From: Utricularia gibba | Taxonomy: Eukaryota; Streptophyta; Magnoliopsida; Lamiales; Lentibulariaceae | Length of the DNA: 64,000 nt | Reading direction: 5' to 3' | Assembly (NCBI GenBank): GCA_002189035.1 | Contig: NEEC01000029.1 | Span: 310,001 to 374,000, forward strand | Shown here: positions 1-11,986 of the stretch, in pieces | How positions within the stretch are numbered: the first letter of the stretch is position 1 | How the letters are laid out: the number at the start of each line of letters is the position of its first letter | Program-made: the position numbers and the translations under genes | Notes under the pieces: model-generated | What the model was told of the DNA's origin: nothing | Databases searched by the model: none | Seen by the model: the letters and a program-made list of their open reading frames with translations, nothing else

Positions 1-143
1 AGTCCAACACATTAGCGGAAACCGGCGCACTCCGGCGGAGGGGGAGAATGAGAATGAGGAGGAGAATGAAAGGGTTGGCAGAAGACATGGTAGTAGTGGG
101 CGTTGGTAACGGTGGGGGCGTGGGTGGGAGTGATCCTCGCACA

Positions 144-169
144 AGTAGTAGTAGTAGTAGTAGTAGTAG
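144..169. repeat. (AGT)n trinucleotide microsatellite
   Basis: About nine uninterrupted AGT units are followed by imperfect AGC and CGT units. It lies in non-coding sequence or in a doubtful open frame where it would encode polyserine. Confidence 0.9.
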
Positions 170-787
170 CAGTCGTCGTAATGGAGGTGGAAGTTGGACG
201 GTTGCATGCAAATCAACACAATTGCAATTAACAACTTTCATGGCTCTTGGTCTTCGTTCTCATTAATCAAAATGCTTCCTAACCATCATGACGACTACCC
301 CACTATTCTGCATGAAAACAAAAACAAAACAAAAAAAAAAAATAGTTAATTCATTCTCCCTCTCCTACGTGTGTAACCGTCAGGAGTCGTCTAGAACTCT
401 TCCACCATTTACGTTCACTTTGTAGAGGGGGAGAAGGTGGACTCACCGGTGAGGCTGAGGCAGGGTTCCACTTCCACCGGTAACGGAGTCGCGGCGGCCT
501 TTTTCTATTCCATCACGCAATTTCTTGCTGGTCTTTCTTCTTACCAGAACCTTTGTATTTTATTGAATAATTCGTGGATGGGCTTTGGGGCGTCACGACA
601 AAATGGAATGTCGAATCCCTGTCACGTGTTTAAGAGGTAGGTGGGAACTCTCTCGCTCTCCCCTCACCTCCCCCGGTGCCGTGTTCGCACTTCGCCGATG
701 GTATCCCGCCAATACGACAACCCAACTTGAAAAATCTCCCCCAAACCTTTGAATTTTCCCAGGAAAAGTTCAAGCCATGAGGTTTCC

Positions 788-797
788 TATATAAATA
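788..797 (+). promoter_or_regulatory. TATA box
   Basis: TATATAAATA lies about 38-47 bases before the start codon of the GDSL gene. The leader would be very short, which suits a compact tissue-specific plant promoter. This is inferred from sequence only. Confidence 0.6.
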
Positions 798-834
798 AGT
801 CATCCCCTGCCATGTGATGAGGAGGAAATCCTAA

Positions 835-2308
835 ATGGCGTCCACTCTGCTTTTGTGTTGCATCCTGACGACGTTGTTAGCTCTGGCTTCCGTCACCTCT
901 TCCCAGATGGCCGTGTGCCCCTACGACTACGTCTACCACTTCGGCGACGGGGTTACTGACGTCGGTAACTCCGTCCGGATTCTTCCCTGGGGGCCGCATC
1001 TGCCCGCCGCGAACCCGCCGTACGGCGTGACGAATCCCGGGTATCCCACTGGTCGCTGGAGTGACGGCCTTATCGACTTCGACTTCGCCGGTAGTTCAAA
1101 ACTGCTCTGCTCATTCGTGACTTCTCTCTAGTAGCACAAGTGTTGCATCAGATTGATTTTCCCATGTGTTTCAGCGGCGGATACCGGCTACCCGACGGTG
1201 ACGCCCTACTTGTCCGGCAATACCACCGATAACCGTGCCATCATCTTCTCCGTGGCGAGAAGCCCTGTGCTTGGGCATGAATTTTTTGAGGAAAGAGGCG
1301 TTGAAGTGCCCCCTTCGCTGTGCCTGTCGAGGCTCAAGCACGTTGGTTCAGGCAATACCTCACTCAGGTCTGCTCCACTCCAGAGGGTACGTAGCGTACA
1401 TGCCACGTTTAGTTGGTGTTTGCCATCCACAGACCAAATTTCCGATCAACTGCTGGTTGGTGTTTGCAGAGTGCAGAGACAGGCTTGAGCGCTCGATCAT
1501 ATTCTTCGGCGACATCGAGGGGAACGACGTCGGCTACGCTCTGCGTCAGGGGAGGTCGATCGAGGAAGTCAGGACTTACGTACCCTTGATCATCGAAGCC
1601 CAGCTCAACATCGCCAGAGTACGTACTGCCGCCGACGTGCAGCAAAAACAAAAAAAAGTACTATGTAACTAAGTAATCATCCGTCGGATTCGCTTTGTAG
1701 GAGCTGATTCAGATGGGCGCGAAGACCTTCGTGATTCCGGGAGCTCGCTGATCGGATGCTACCCCCATCTTCTCGAAGCATTACAGAGCGATGACCCTGA
1801 AGATTACGATGAATACGGTTGCTTGAGAAGAGTGAACGAATTCATTGACTGGAAAAACGACCGTTTAAACGAATCCGTACAGCTCCTTCAAGCTGAGTTC
1901 CCGGAGACGCTTCTTCTTTACAGCCCATTTGCGTCCGGGTTCCGTGCGTATCTCCAGCAATACCTCGGTACGCCTTCCTCTCTTTCCTTCTTCTGACTGT
2001 GAACCAGTCTTACTAACTGAAATTCGGCGTTGTTTGTGGTAGCTCCGAACGGGACGGTGACGCTGAGCTCGTGCTGCGGCGGAGGGGGGCGGTACAACTT
2101 CAACGAGGAGAAGTTCTGCGGGAGCAGTGGAGCGGAGGTATGCAGCAACCCGAACGAGTACCTGTTTTGGGACGGCTACCACTTCACGGAGGACGCGTAC
2201 AATCGCATTGAGAAGATCATGATTCCAGCGTCGTTTGAGGTTTTTAACTGTACGGTTCTCAACCGCGCGGCTGCCGGAATCATACGTCCCGGTGTTGCTG
2301 TCGTTTGA
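835..2308 (+). CDS. GDSL/SGNH esterase-lipase-like protein with Ser-to-Gly at the active site; two frame breaks
   Basis: Five exons can be traced: 835-1090, 1175-1386, 1470-1618, 1701-1967 and about 2043-2308. A signal peptide (MASTLLLCCILTTLLALAS) suggests secretion or vacuolar sorting. Plant GDSL blocks are recognisable: block I reads FGDGVTDVGN where active enzymes have FGDS, block III is GDIEGND, and block V DGYHFTEDAY keeps the Asp and His. With the nucleophilic Ser replaced by Gly the protein should not be an active lipase. Myrosinase-associated/MVP1-type plant proteins with the same change are known from the family. The frame breaks once near 1335 (AGGCTC) and once near 1740 (CCGGGAGC). 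One extra G in each run restores the family sequence, so the breaks may be assembly errors. It could also be a true pseudogene. Confidence 0.75.
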
Positions 2309-2879
2309 GCCGCCGCCGTTACCCCTGACTCCTGATGAACAACGACGACGACCTAGTTCAGTTTCAGACTCAGTTCCGGCGCGTTGTTGTCAGAATCGGG
2401 TGGCTAATATTAAATTCGTTAATAATGTTTATAATATTTAATGGACGTTGGATTGTTATAAACAAATATAATAAAAAAAGAGTCATTTTTAACACTTGGA
2501 GCTCATCACGCACACCTAACCATCATTTGCCCTGCCCTCAAATGTCACCAAATTTCCTTGTTCTTGTACCAAATACTGAACATCGAATTGTCAAATATAC
2601 AAAATATCGAATTATTTCAAGTATTAGTAGTTAATACTCAGAGGCTGCCTGCTTTGAGCTTGGGCGTCGTATTGACATAGAAACTCATGGGCCTGTGGCC
2701 CCGATACGTGACCAAAAAATGGGCCTAAATTGGATTTTGGGGCCTCAAGCTTGAGCTAAAGCTATATAGTACTGAATCCAGGAGGGCCTGGTTTTTGTTC
2801 AAATTACTGAATTAGCCTTACAATACGGCAGGATAACTGCTCCGCGCGGTGCTCTAGCTTCGTTGTTCCGGGAGGAGGA
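2309..2879. other. Intergenic, GDSL 3' end to DUF3531 promoter
   Basis: This is AT-rich and then mixed sequence with no gene recognised. GGCCT/GGGCC-type motifs around 2690-2790 resemble site II elements of the downstream gene. Confidence 0.5.
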
Positions 2880-4727
2880 ATGCTCTCGTCGACTAAGTTT
2901 CCGACGACGGCGGCGGCGGCTGCGGGGGGTATATCTGCACTTCATGTTGAGGAGAGGAGGCTGTGGCGGGGATTGGCATACCCGGTAAAAGTATCAGAGC
3001 GGAAGAATTTTGATCATGGTAAGGTTAAAGGGGTTCGCACAAGCCGTGGAGATGGAATTGACGAGACCGCAACAGGATCAGCAACTACAGCAAGAAGTCG
3101 ACGTTTACTGAAGGTCCGGGAAGAAAAGAGGAAAAGAGAATATGAGAGAATTCACAAGTATCCTGCCTGGGCAAAGTAATATTTTGATTTCAATTTGAAC
3201 TGGTTGCAGTGGTTTTTTGTTTCCAGATTCATTCATTTTTTGTATTGAAGTCACTTGCAGGGTGTTGGAGGATGCCTGCAGGAACGATGATGAGCTTAGA
3301 GCTGTTCTAGGAGACAGCATTGGTAATCCAGAGCTCATGAGAAAGCGGGTAGATATATATTTGTATCAATGACTTGTGCATTTTGTTTTACTCGACACAC
3401 TTACATACAGAATGTTTTCATATTCTATCATGTTTTTCTTCACTGATAGGTGGAAGAAAGAGTGAGAACAAGAGGGAGAGACTTCAACAAATCGAAATCT
3501 GGATCTGTCCTTGCTTTCAAAGTCAGCTTTAGGAAGTAATACACTTCTTCTTAACCCCATCATCTGTCTCTGCTCTATGTTTTACCTACCCTGTTGTATC
3601 ATGTTATGTAGTGTTCTGATGATGTCATCTTTCTTGAGAGAAGTCAGTTGCTTATGATTTTTTCTACTTTGGATATTAAATATAGGCCCTGTACAGTTTG
3701 GAGGATCTCATGGGTCAGCACCTTAGGGTGTTCTATTCCTTCCTGTTTTTTCCCCTAGTTTTGGGGGCTGATTTTGGGCATTTTAAATCACTAATCTCGT
3801 GTGGTGATTGTTCTGTCTCGTTTTAATCGTCTCTTTCTGCTGTATAATGATTTTTAATGTATAAAAGGTTATAGTGTGCCTTTTTCAATTTTGTGGAGCT
3901 GGTGGTTGTACATGTACAGCTTATATTATTACACCGTGGTTGCAGTTTTAATCCTCTTGATTCTTACATATGGTTCGAACTATATGGATCTCCCTCTGAT
4001 CGAGATGTTGAAGTTTTTGGCAGTGTACGTTTTAGAATTTCTTAATATGATGTTTCGTTTTGTGATATGAAATTGTTGTATTGATCTGATATCATTAATA
4101 TGTCCACAGGTCATTCAGTCGTGGTATGTTATGGGGCGCTTAGGAGCTTTTAATTCTACCAATTTGCAGGTTCTTGCTTCCATCAATTTTCTTTTTGGAA
4201 GTGTGCTCTTTAGTTTAGTGTGCAACTTCATGATGGTGTTCCCTGAGTTTGTTTATTAAAACTGTGCAGGTGGCAAACTCATCGCTGAACTATGATCCTC
4301 TGTACGATGCTGAAAAAGGGTTTAAAGTGATGCCGTCATCATTTCATGACATTAGTGATGTAGAGTTCCAAGACAACTGGGGAAGGGTCTGGTATGCTAT
4401 CTCAGCAAGCTTACCCCCTTTTTTTCGATAAGATTATTTAATGACTTGAACCATCGTGCTCCTGGAGTAGGGTTGATCTTGGTACTTCTGACTCGATGTC
4501 TATAGACGTTCTTCTCAACTGCCTAACTGTACTCAGCTCAGAGTAAGCTTTTGTTTATGAGAAATGTGGGCATGCCACTGGTAGCATTCTGTGCCATCAT
4601 CAATGGTTGTATATTGGTGAGCAGATACTTGGGCATTCAACAAGTTGTTTTTGGAGGGCGTCGAATGGGAGACTGGGAAGATGGGATGACTAATCCCGAG
4701 TACGGCTACAAGTCGTTCAAAATATGA
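2880..4727 (+). CDS. DUF3531 family protein, plastid-targeted type
   Basis: Eight exons join in a continuous frame: 2880-3175, 3261-3348, 3450-3535, 3946-4024, 4110-4169, 4270-4391, 4471-4542 and 4625-4727. The spliced protein carries the conserved DUF3531 core: NPLDSYIWFELYGSPSDRD, a segment around VIQSWYVMGRLGAFNS, one around FHDISDVEFQDNWGRVW, and the C-terminal end GYKSFKI. These match the plant family of Arabidopsis At4g29400/At5g08400, whose biochemical role is unknown. The N-terminal region is alanine- and arginine-rich with few acidic residues at first, fitting a transit peptide, though residues 30-100 are charged. All splice sites are GT-AG and no frame break was found. I am confident of the family and make no claim on function. 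Confidence 0.88.
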
Positions 4728-4822
4728 TGATCATGACACGAACAACACCACTGAAACTCTCCAGAAGACAACGTACGTGAAGAAAGAGGACCCATACCTA
4801 GAGACAAGGGTGGCGCTGAACA

Positions 4823-7626
4823 TCAACTTTCATCAGCTGCAGATGACGTAGCCTTCTTTTCTCTTTGTTTTTCCCTCTTCTTCTTGTTTTTCAATGCGTT
4901 CTTGCTCATTTCCCTGATTCCAAAACGCAGAAGAATTGAACCACGATATGAAGGCAAAGTGTTTGAGACAGCTAATTGGTTTATTGCAATAACAACACTA
5001 GTTGCGTGCTCTGAGATAGCAAACAAGCTTACCCAGCAGGAGCGGCTCCAAGCAGCTGTAAGAAGTAAAAAAGCAAACACCATCAACCGATCAATTCTTA
5101 TTGTGGCATGCAATTTTACAAATATAACAGGGAAAATATAACAGACCTCTGCCTGAATGGCTGCAGCTGCCTTCGCATGAGGAGGTCTGTAAGCAGCAGG
5201 TTTTTGCACAGGAGGATTGGCTGCAGTGGCCCCCTTTGATATTTGAGTTGTTTTGGAACCTAAAGCAAGAACATTTATCTCACCGCAGCATCCAAAATAA
5301 TGAAAATCACATACTAGACACGGTTCAGTGGTGAGTATTGAACCTTTTGATGGTTCTTCCATTTTCATAGAGCTAATAGAATCTGAAAGTTCTGAAATAT
5401 CTCCAAATTTCTCAGGTGACTCGGGTTTCCAATCGACCTGATACCCCCGAAAAAAAAAAAAAAAACTTGTTCACTCATGAATAGAAGGTCAGTCCGAAGG
5501 AATAGCATATTGTAAAAGGTACTAACTTGATAAAGCCTGTCAAACATCTTCTTGAAATGCAGTGATCCGTTGTGGAGGAAGATTTTGATCCTTCAACAAA
5601 GAAAACACATGTTTTGACACTACGAATTTGAAGTTCATTGGACGAAAGGCATGTTCATTTCAAGCACATTAATACTCGCAGAGATGGAATACAAAAATAC
5701 AAAAAATCAGAATTACCCGTTGTCAACCTGCAGCCTCGGAGCTGTCGTGGCAGTCATGAAATACCGTCCATCTGGTGACCATTCGCTTGTCACTGACAAT
5801 TCGGCTTTTGTATCTCTTAATTTGACTTTTTGATTATAATCCCAGAAAGCCTGAGAAGAGCAAGGAATTAAAACCCCCATGAAAATAAAAAGGCTAACTG
5901 TGAGATGCAATTATTTTACCATGTCACCCGGCAAATTCCCAAAGCCAGCCACACATATAACTGCAAAATATTCTCAAGGAAAATTGGTGTAAGAAACTGC
6001 AGACGAACCGAACTGGGGGTGGTGGGGGGAGCACGTGACAAATAATGTAACTCTATTCAAAGGATACATTTCCCTTTGGGATTCCATCTAATAGTGTTGT
6101 ATGGGCCTGACCCAAGCTCAAACAGAGGATTGCACTTCCTATCAAATATGGTCACCATAGCAGGCATATCTGAATCATATCAGTTAATGGAAAACATTTT
6201 TCTGAAGAGACAGATAGCGGGAAATATATAAGAATATTCTTTCACCATATGCTGACCAGACAATATATACTGCTCATGCATGCCGGAAAAAAAGGAGTAC
6301 AAGGATACATCCATAGACAACCGCAAATTCTTTACCAGAGAAAGACCATTGAACATCATGCACAGGTCCTTCTTTACCTGTAAGTGTGAAAAACAACATA
6401 AGCGATGAGAAAGGAATGATAAAGTCTCAATAGATAATCTTATCAGAAGAATATCAGACGTACGTAATGGCACCAATCCTTCATAAGCACCATCAGTTGT
6501 CAAATAATTTAACTTTGACTCTCCATAATAACTTTGATTTGTTTTATCAACATCTGACTGAACAACAACCAAAAGACCGGTGGAACCAAAATTCCATTTC
6601 AACTGTACAGATGAACACCTGAAAAAACTTTTTCTAGCAACAGGCTGATTCTGTAACTCCTTCAAACAAGAAAATATTTGAACATTTGCAGGCATTCCCT
6701 GAAAAACCACAACATATATGCAAATCAGACCCTAGAAACAACATCATGCTGAACTATTATTGATCCGTTTATTACAGCATTTAGTTTCAGAAAAGGAGAA
6801 GCCTCCACAAAAAACAAACACAATTTCAGAAAAAAAAAACTGAAAAAAATGATAATAGATAAGATCATGTGATGTCTAATGTATATCATTAGGTAGAAAA
6901 GATCAAATGAACACATTAAAAATGAAATTTGAATTTTTTATCCTGAGTGATAACAAGGTGTTTAACAAGGGGAAGGGACCTTGGATTCCGGAACAAATAC
7001 TGCCACATGTGATCCAGGTGACTTGGAAAGCTCGAATGAGGTTATTCCAGGAACTCTAAGCCTATGAATGATTCCCTTTGAAAGATCAACAGCATCAAGA
7101 AATTGTACTTCATTGGTGGCAAATCTGCAGGCAATGGCTTCATCAGAGCTAAACCGGATAGAAGGCCTGGAAAGAAAGAAATCTTAGTCAAGCTGATATG
7201 GAAAAAAAACACAAAGTCAAATGCAAGCCACGTACCATGTTGCTTTTGTCATATTTTTCTGAAACACTTCATAAATGGATTCACCAGTTGCCATGCTCCA
7301 AATAACAACATTCTTATCTTGTGAAGATGCAGATTTCTGGAAAGTCTGAACATAAGTCCCATTAGGAGATATGCTGGCGGCAAGAACATTAGGCACTGAT
7401 ATAGACCTGATCACCCCGAAGGATCTGGAATCATAGACACTAATAAGCGAGTCAGAGGAGACAACCATGATCCTTGATCCATCCTCGCTATACTTCACAG
7501 AGGTACAGTGCACATTATCGTGCTTTACACTTGGTATTCCATCCGAAAATGGAGGGCCACTCCAAATGCTAAACCCTCGGTCCCTCTTACCAAAATTTCT
7601 AAAGGAGGACCCTTCGCCACTGCCAT
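4823..7626 (-). CDS. Eukaryotic translation initiation factor 2A (eIF2A), beta-propeller type
   Basis: Twelve exons run from 7626 down to 4823 (7236-7626, 6980-7166, about 6464-6696, 6309-6377, 6068-6169, 5920-5960, 5717-5850, 5527-5590, 5344-5437, 5147-5259, 5033-5055, 4823-4913). The product matches plant eIF2A: a WD-like propeller with GFSIWSGPPF, QNQPVARKSFFRCSSVQLKW and VTSEWSPDGRYF, then a low-complexity linker with AAYRPPHAK and a basic tail (SKNALKNKKKREKQREKK). eIF2A is a monomeric factor that can deliver initiator tRNA independently of eIF2. The family N terminus PPLEILVR starts at the ATG at 7626, but it is one base out of frame with GFSIW. The break lies in the CCC run near 7582 on the + strand, and one added base repairs it. 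Everything downstream is open. Confidence 0.88.
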
Positions 7627-8274
7627 TGTGAATACCTAAAATGGACACTGAGTGTGGTCGACGACGGACAAGGTATTCAAAGGAAAAGCACCATCTTCAC
7701 AGCCCAATTGGCGGCACTTCAGTCAGAAGCTTAATCACAGATCAATGAAGAACACCCAATACAATATGAAAGTGAAGACTAGGATCAGAAAATGTGTAAT
7801 CTGTTATCATATCCCCCTAAATAAACATCGAAAAGCCATTTAGAGAAGTACCAATTTGTTCCCTACTCCCCCTCTTTCTATCGCTGCCCTGAATTTCTCG
7901 AAATCAATGAGCTTTTATGCTAAAACTCAAAGAGCCATCTGTAGACACGAATCTTGCTATTTAGGTTTAACTTCTGCATTCGGCCCAGCCCAATACTACG
8001 GAACACCTTTTTGCCACTCGGCCCAGCCCATCTTAGAATTATAGCCGTTTGAGAAGCAACGGCTAGTTTTTGTCTCCATCCTCAAGAATACATGTTGTAC
8101 TACATTGTTTTTTTCATTTTTTAATCATCAACCCAGTTCCTGGAAACATTCATTCACCACAGAAAAATATGAAAATTAGTGAAGAAAGTGAGGACTATGT
8201 ATACTACAAGTTTCATCGACTGCTCCCATTTAACTGACAATTCATTTGCTATCACAAACTTTCAACCACGAGCA
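7627..8274. other. SPPL 3' region and eIF2A promoter
   Basis: No gene is seen. The stretch should contain the 3' untranslated region of the protease gene and the promoter of eIF2A, both on the minus strand. Two exact 12-base copies of a site II element lie inside it. Confidence 0.6.
7981..8030 (-). promoter_or_regulatory. Duplicated site II element upstream of eIF2A
   Basis: CGGCCCAGCCCA occurs at 7981-7992 and again at 8019-8030. On the minus strand this reads TGGGCTGGGCCG, a double TGGGCY motif. Site II motifs bind TCP factors and are typical of plant translation genes, which fits eIF2A about 360-400 bases away. The exact repeat is seen; the role is inferred. Confidence 0.5.
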
Positions 8275-11200
8275 TTAGATAGCTTCGCTGTGAGCAGTTG
8301 CCTCACTCGATTCGGCTGAATAGCCCCAGAGTTGCTTCAGTTCTCCCTCACCAGTCCCAACAAAACGCAAGTCCCTACATTAGTTTGTTTGCATCATTTC
8401 AACTTTGAAACTTCAAAGATGGAGGTTATGCTGCTGCTTCTGATATATAAATCGACAAATAACAAGTTTGTACCTAATGTACATGGAACCAGGTATAGAA
8501 GAGCTGGCTGGCCATGCCCATTCATCAAGTACAAGCCTAGGTAAGTCAGGAAGAGACCTACAAGCAATATAAAATATGAAACAGATGTTTTAAAGCGAAG
8601 TGATCAAACAAAATAGCCTACGGATGGCAACCCACAGTGTCAATAATAAAAACAGTTGTACGACTAGAAAATAGTCAAAGTCCAGGGATCCACCCCGGAG
8701 GAAGTTTAAGAGCTCATAAAAGGCATGTTCATCATCCAGACATCTCCATAAGAGAAAAAATATACAAACAATGGAGTAACATGTCTCACCAGTTCCATAG
8801 CCAATAATTAACCAGAGAAAATATCCATTGAGCATTCCCTTTTTCTGTGCTTTATCAAACCTGAGAAGAACACGTAAAAGGTAGTCTGAATCATGTGTGA
8901 TGTTTTAACAAAAAGGATGATATACTCAAGGGCATGTGATGGGTTAGTATAAATAGAGGAAACACCGTATTTTTTGTACCTAAAAGAAAAGGAGACTAGC
9001 AAACCAGGGAAGAGAATGTCACCAAAGCCTATCATATTATAGCCATAATAAGGATCGAAAAGCCGAGGAGTTCTTAGAAGCATGGGAATTGATTCTCCAC
9101 CACTTTTATCACCCCGTGCAACCTAATAAGAAGGCATTATTAAGGTTAATTAGAAGTATGAATACTCTACTTTCTGAATCTAAATTTCTATGATCAAGGA
9201 ATAGAAAGGGAAAATTCAACTACATCTTACCGCAATCATAACACTATCACGGAAGATCAGTGGGGATAGGAAAACCCAAAAGATGTCATATACAAATGCA
9301 CAACAAAGGAGTACTGTTGCAACCTGAAGACAGCAAATTGACGGCAATGAATAAGGGAAACGAAACTTTCTCCAACCTACGGAAGAATATTGGTGGGTGG
9401 GTTCAGGCCTTTATATTCGGTAATTGAGCTAGTTGCAGAACCATCATCATCATGGAAATGCCCTGGCATCAATAAAACCATCAACATTCTGCAATAAAAT
9501 GACCTTACATGCAGAATGATATGACTTTTTTTATGAGAATTAGCACGTGGACTTTAAATGTAATCATCGACCACGTTGTGCCGAAATTTCAACAACTATA
9601 CTTCAAAAATAGAACATTGAGATATCATTCCTTTCGTGTAAGAATGAAATTTTTTAACAAGCAAGTGATTTTCAGAGAGTATCATAAGATTTGACACAAT
9701 GAATGAGTGATTTCCAATAGCTTACAAGGATATCTTGGCCAATCCAAGAAAACGATGCTTTTCTCGTTACTGCCCAGATGATTGCAAACATTACACAGAA
9801 TATCAAAACTGCCAGGGAGAGAACCGAAACATTTCCTAAAATCCATAAATTAAGTTCCTTTTCGGCAAGCCCCTTACATCTTCCGCACCTGGAAAGGGAA
9901 ATAGGAATAATACAACACTGCTATTCTGGAACATTATGTAATCAGAAATATCTGTCTCTACCTTGATAATAATGGTACAAGACAGGTGTGCATACCCTGA
10001 ATGATGGAGAATGAAAATTGAAATAGGATTCCTTTAACATTCCAAAATATATGAATAACATGAGACCTTACCTCTACTCCCCCAAGGCAGAAAAGGGTAA
10101 TCAGCACCCACACAAACCATACCGACATAAGGAAATAAAGTAAAAGTAGAAAAGTTGAAGCACTGATAACAAAGAATACAGCACTTTTTGTGCTAATAGA
10201 AAGGATTTCCTGCTCCTCATTGTCCTTGGCTACACCAGAGGAAGATCCCTAATATGCAAAGAACGAAAGCATCAATAGATATGTAGAGATGTTATCATTT
10301 CGTATTCGTATTAGGAGACATCCAAGACTTGAGATGTATCTTATTCATGAAAAACTGCAACATAGAGTTGTGCTCCAGCTACCTTTGGTGATAAATCGTT
10401 GAGGTATCCATTACGTTGCTGTGGTACAACAATCTCAGACCAAACTGAAGCAGAAATCACCGTTCCAACAGACATCATCCACAAGAATACCACTGAATAG
10501 TCAACAATTGGTCGAATTGGTGCATAGAGCAGAAGTTCCACTGAATAAGAAAATGGAATATAAAAATCAGAATTAAATTTTTCAATAACAATGACAACAA
10601 GGAACCTCGGTCCCACAGGAACGGAATTTAGAAGCATTAGATTTCAACTAGGATACAGATGAAGAAAGAACTCACCTTTATTCCCCTGCACTAAGGATTT
10701 GTTAAGTTCCTCTCCTCCTGACTTGGATAATGTAATAACAGGAATTACAACGTTCAAATCAGTCTTGTTTCCACAACCCATTTCTAGAAGACCTAATCAA
10801 ATAAAATCAAAGAATGTTTGAATTTATCAACAAAGATTTCGGCATATTAATGAAAGTCACTATAGGACAATCAATAAGAGGATACACTACCTTCATCAGT
10901 ATTGATCACCACTAACGCAGCTGCTCCCCCTTCTTGAGCAACTAATGCCTTATCCGTGAACTCACATTCACCACGTACAGCTAAAGCAATCATGCCTGGC
11001 ATCTACAAGGAAAATGCGAAGGATTATGATTAACATGGCTAAAGGAATTCCAAAACAGAGTAGCAGCACGGAGAAGCACCTTGTTTGATAGCACGGAACA
11101 GCTATTCAAGGGTTTTGTGAATGAAGCCGGCAATCTTTGGGCATTTTCATCATCCTGGGCAATAGAGAACCAAATCCTGCGCATAATCCGACAATTGGCT

Positions 11201-11450
11201 CCTTTTCCTCTCTATTTACCCAGACATTCACCTTCATCTGAAACACAAAAAATGCACATGGAATATGTTTCTAATCAACATCCGAAACACAAAAACCAAA
11301 TATGAAAATGATGATGAAAAGAGCTTTCATTACCAAAGGGAAATCACGTCTGCAGGTGGTGGGAGCTGCGGTGGCGAAGGATGAGAAGAACAACAAGGTT
11401 AACCCAATGTGCAATCCACCAGAAGTTAGAAAATTAGGAACGACAGCCAT
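8275..11450 (-). CDS. Signal peptide peptidase-like (SPPL) intramembrane aspartic protease with PA domain
   Basis: Fourteen exons were traced from the ATG at 11450 to the TAA at 8275. The protein has a signal peptide, a lumenal protease-associated (PA) domain, nine likely membrane segments and the presenilin-type active-site motifs FVYDIFWVF (YD), [13 protein letters not shown] (GxGD) and [12 protein letters not shown] (QPAL). This places it with the plant SPPL2-5 group, which cleaves type II membrane proteins in the endomembrane system. Three oddities are visible. A one-base loss in the GGG run near 11157 breaks the PA domain. Another in the CCC run near 8345 breaks the conserved end LGLVRGELKQLW. 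The intron after exon 9419-9462 begins GC (AAAG|GCCTGA) instead of GT. Adding one base at each run restores the family sequence. Confidence 0.87.
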
Positions 11451-11986
11451 CGCAAACGACCGATCCTCTTTCCCTGTCGCTTTGAAGTCTGTGAATAAAG
11501 AAAACGAAATGCTCTGCAAACTCTACGTTGGAGATTGCATGGCGAAAAACAAAGGCAGAAATTGCTGGAGGAAAAGAATTCCACGCCATTTCCTGCCTTC
11601 TATAACAATTTAATTTATATTGCAAAAAAAAAATGAAAAAAATTCACGAGAATATATACTTTTTTATTTTAATAAAAATATATAATAACACGACAATATA
11701 TGTTTTTATCATTTTGCGTTGGTAGATGATGTAACGCATGTGTGCACTGTGTTATCGAGGAAGCGGTTCGACCGGGGGCGCCCCAGGTCTCGTTAGGGCA
11801 ACCAACTGCAGCGGGCGGTCTGTCTGTCTGTGCAACCAAAACCTCTGTTAGAGGCCACCTACCGGTGTCGTAACCTGATTCAGATCTTGGAATGTGCTTG
11901 AGAAATACATAAGAAGAACCGCGTAGTATTTTTTGTTCTGCTTTTGCATGAAGAAGAGATTATCAATAATCGGAGGCATTTGCCAA
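11451..11986. other. Intergenic between SPPL promoter and SGNH hydrolase 3' end
   Basis: No gene is seen. An AT-rich stretch (about 11620-11710) is followed by a GC-rich patch near 11765-11835 with a short TCTG repeat. The latter part should be the 3' untranslated region of the minus-strand esterase. Confidence 0.5.

Larger units (their letters stand above)
1..834. other. Intergenic / promoter region of the GDSL gene
   Basis: I see no convincing gene here. The only open frames are low in complexity and have no recognisable domain. The stretch contains an AGT microsatellite, a G-box core CACGTG at 623-628 and a TATA box just before the next gene. It is most likely the upstream region of the GDSL gene, possibly with the edge of a gene that lies outside the window. 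Confidence 0.5.

Noticed and set aside
48-266. Plus-strand open frame with polyserine
   Set aside because: It consists of the AGT microsatellite plus G-rich low complexity, with no domain and no splice context.
1330-1345. Programmed ribosomal frameshifting as an explanation for the many frame breaks
   Set aside because: The breaks occur in unrelated genes, at different run types and without a slippery heptamer or downstream structure; run-length error is simpler.
11750-11850. Possible tRNA because of a GGTTCGACC-like stretch
   Set aside because: No cloverleaf arms or anticodon stem could be drawn around it.
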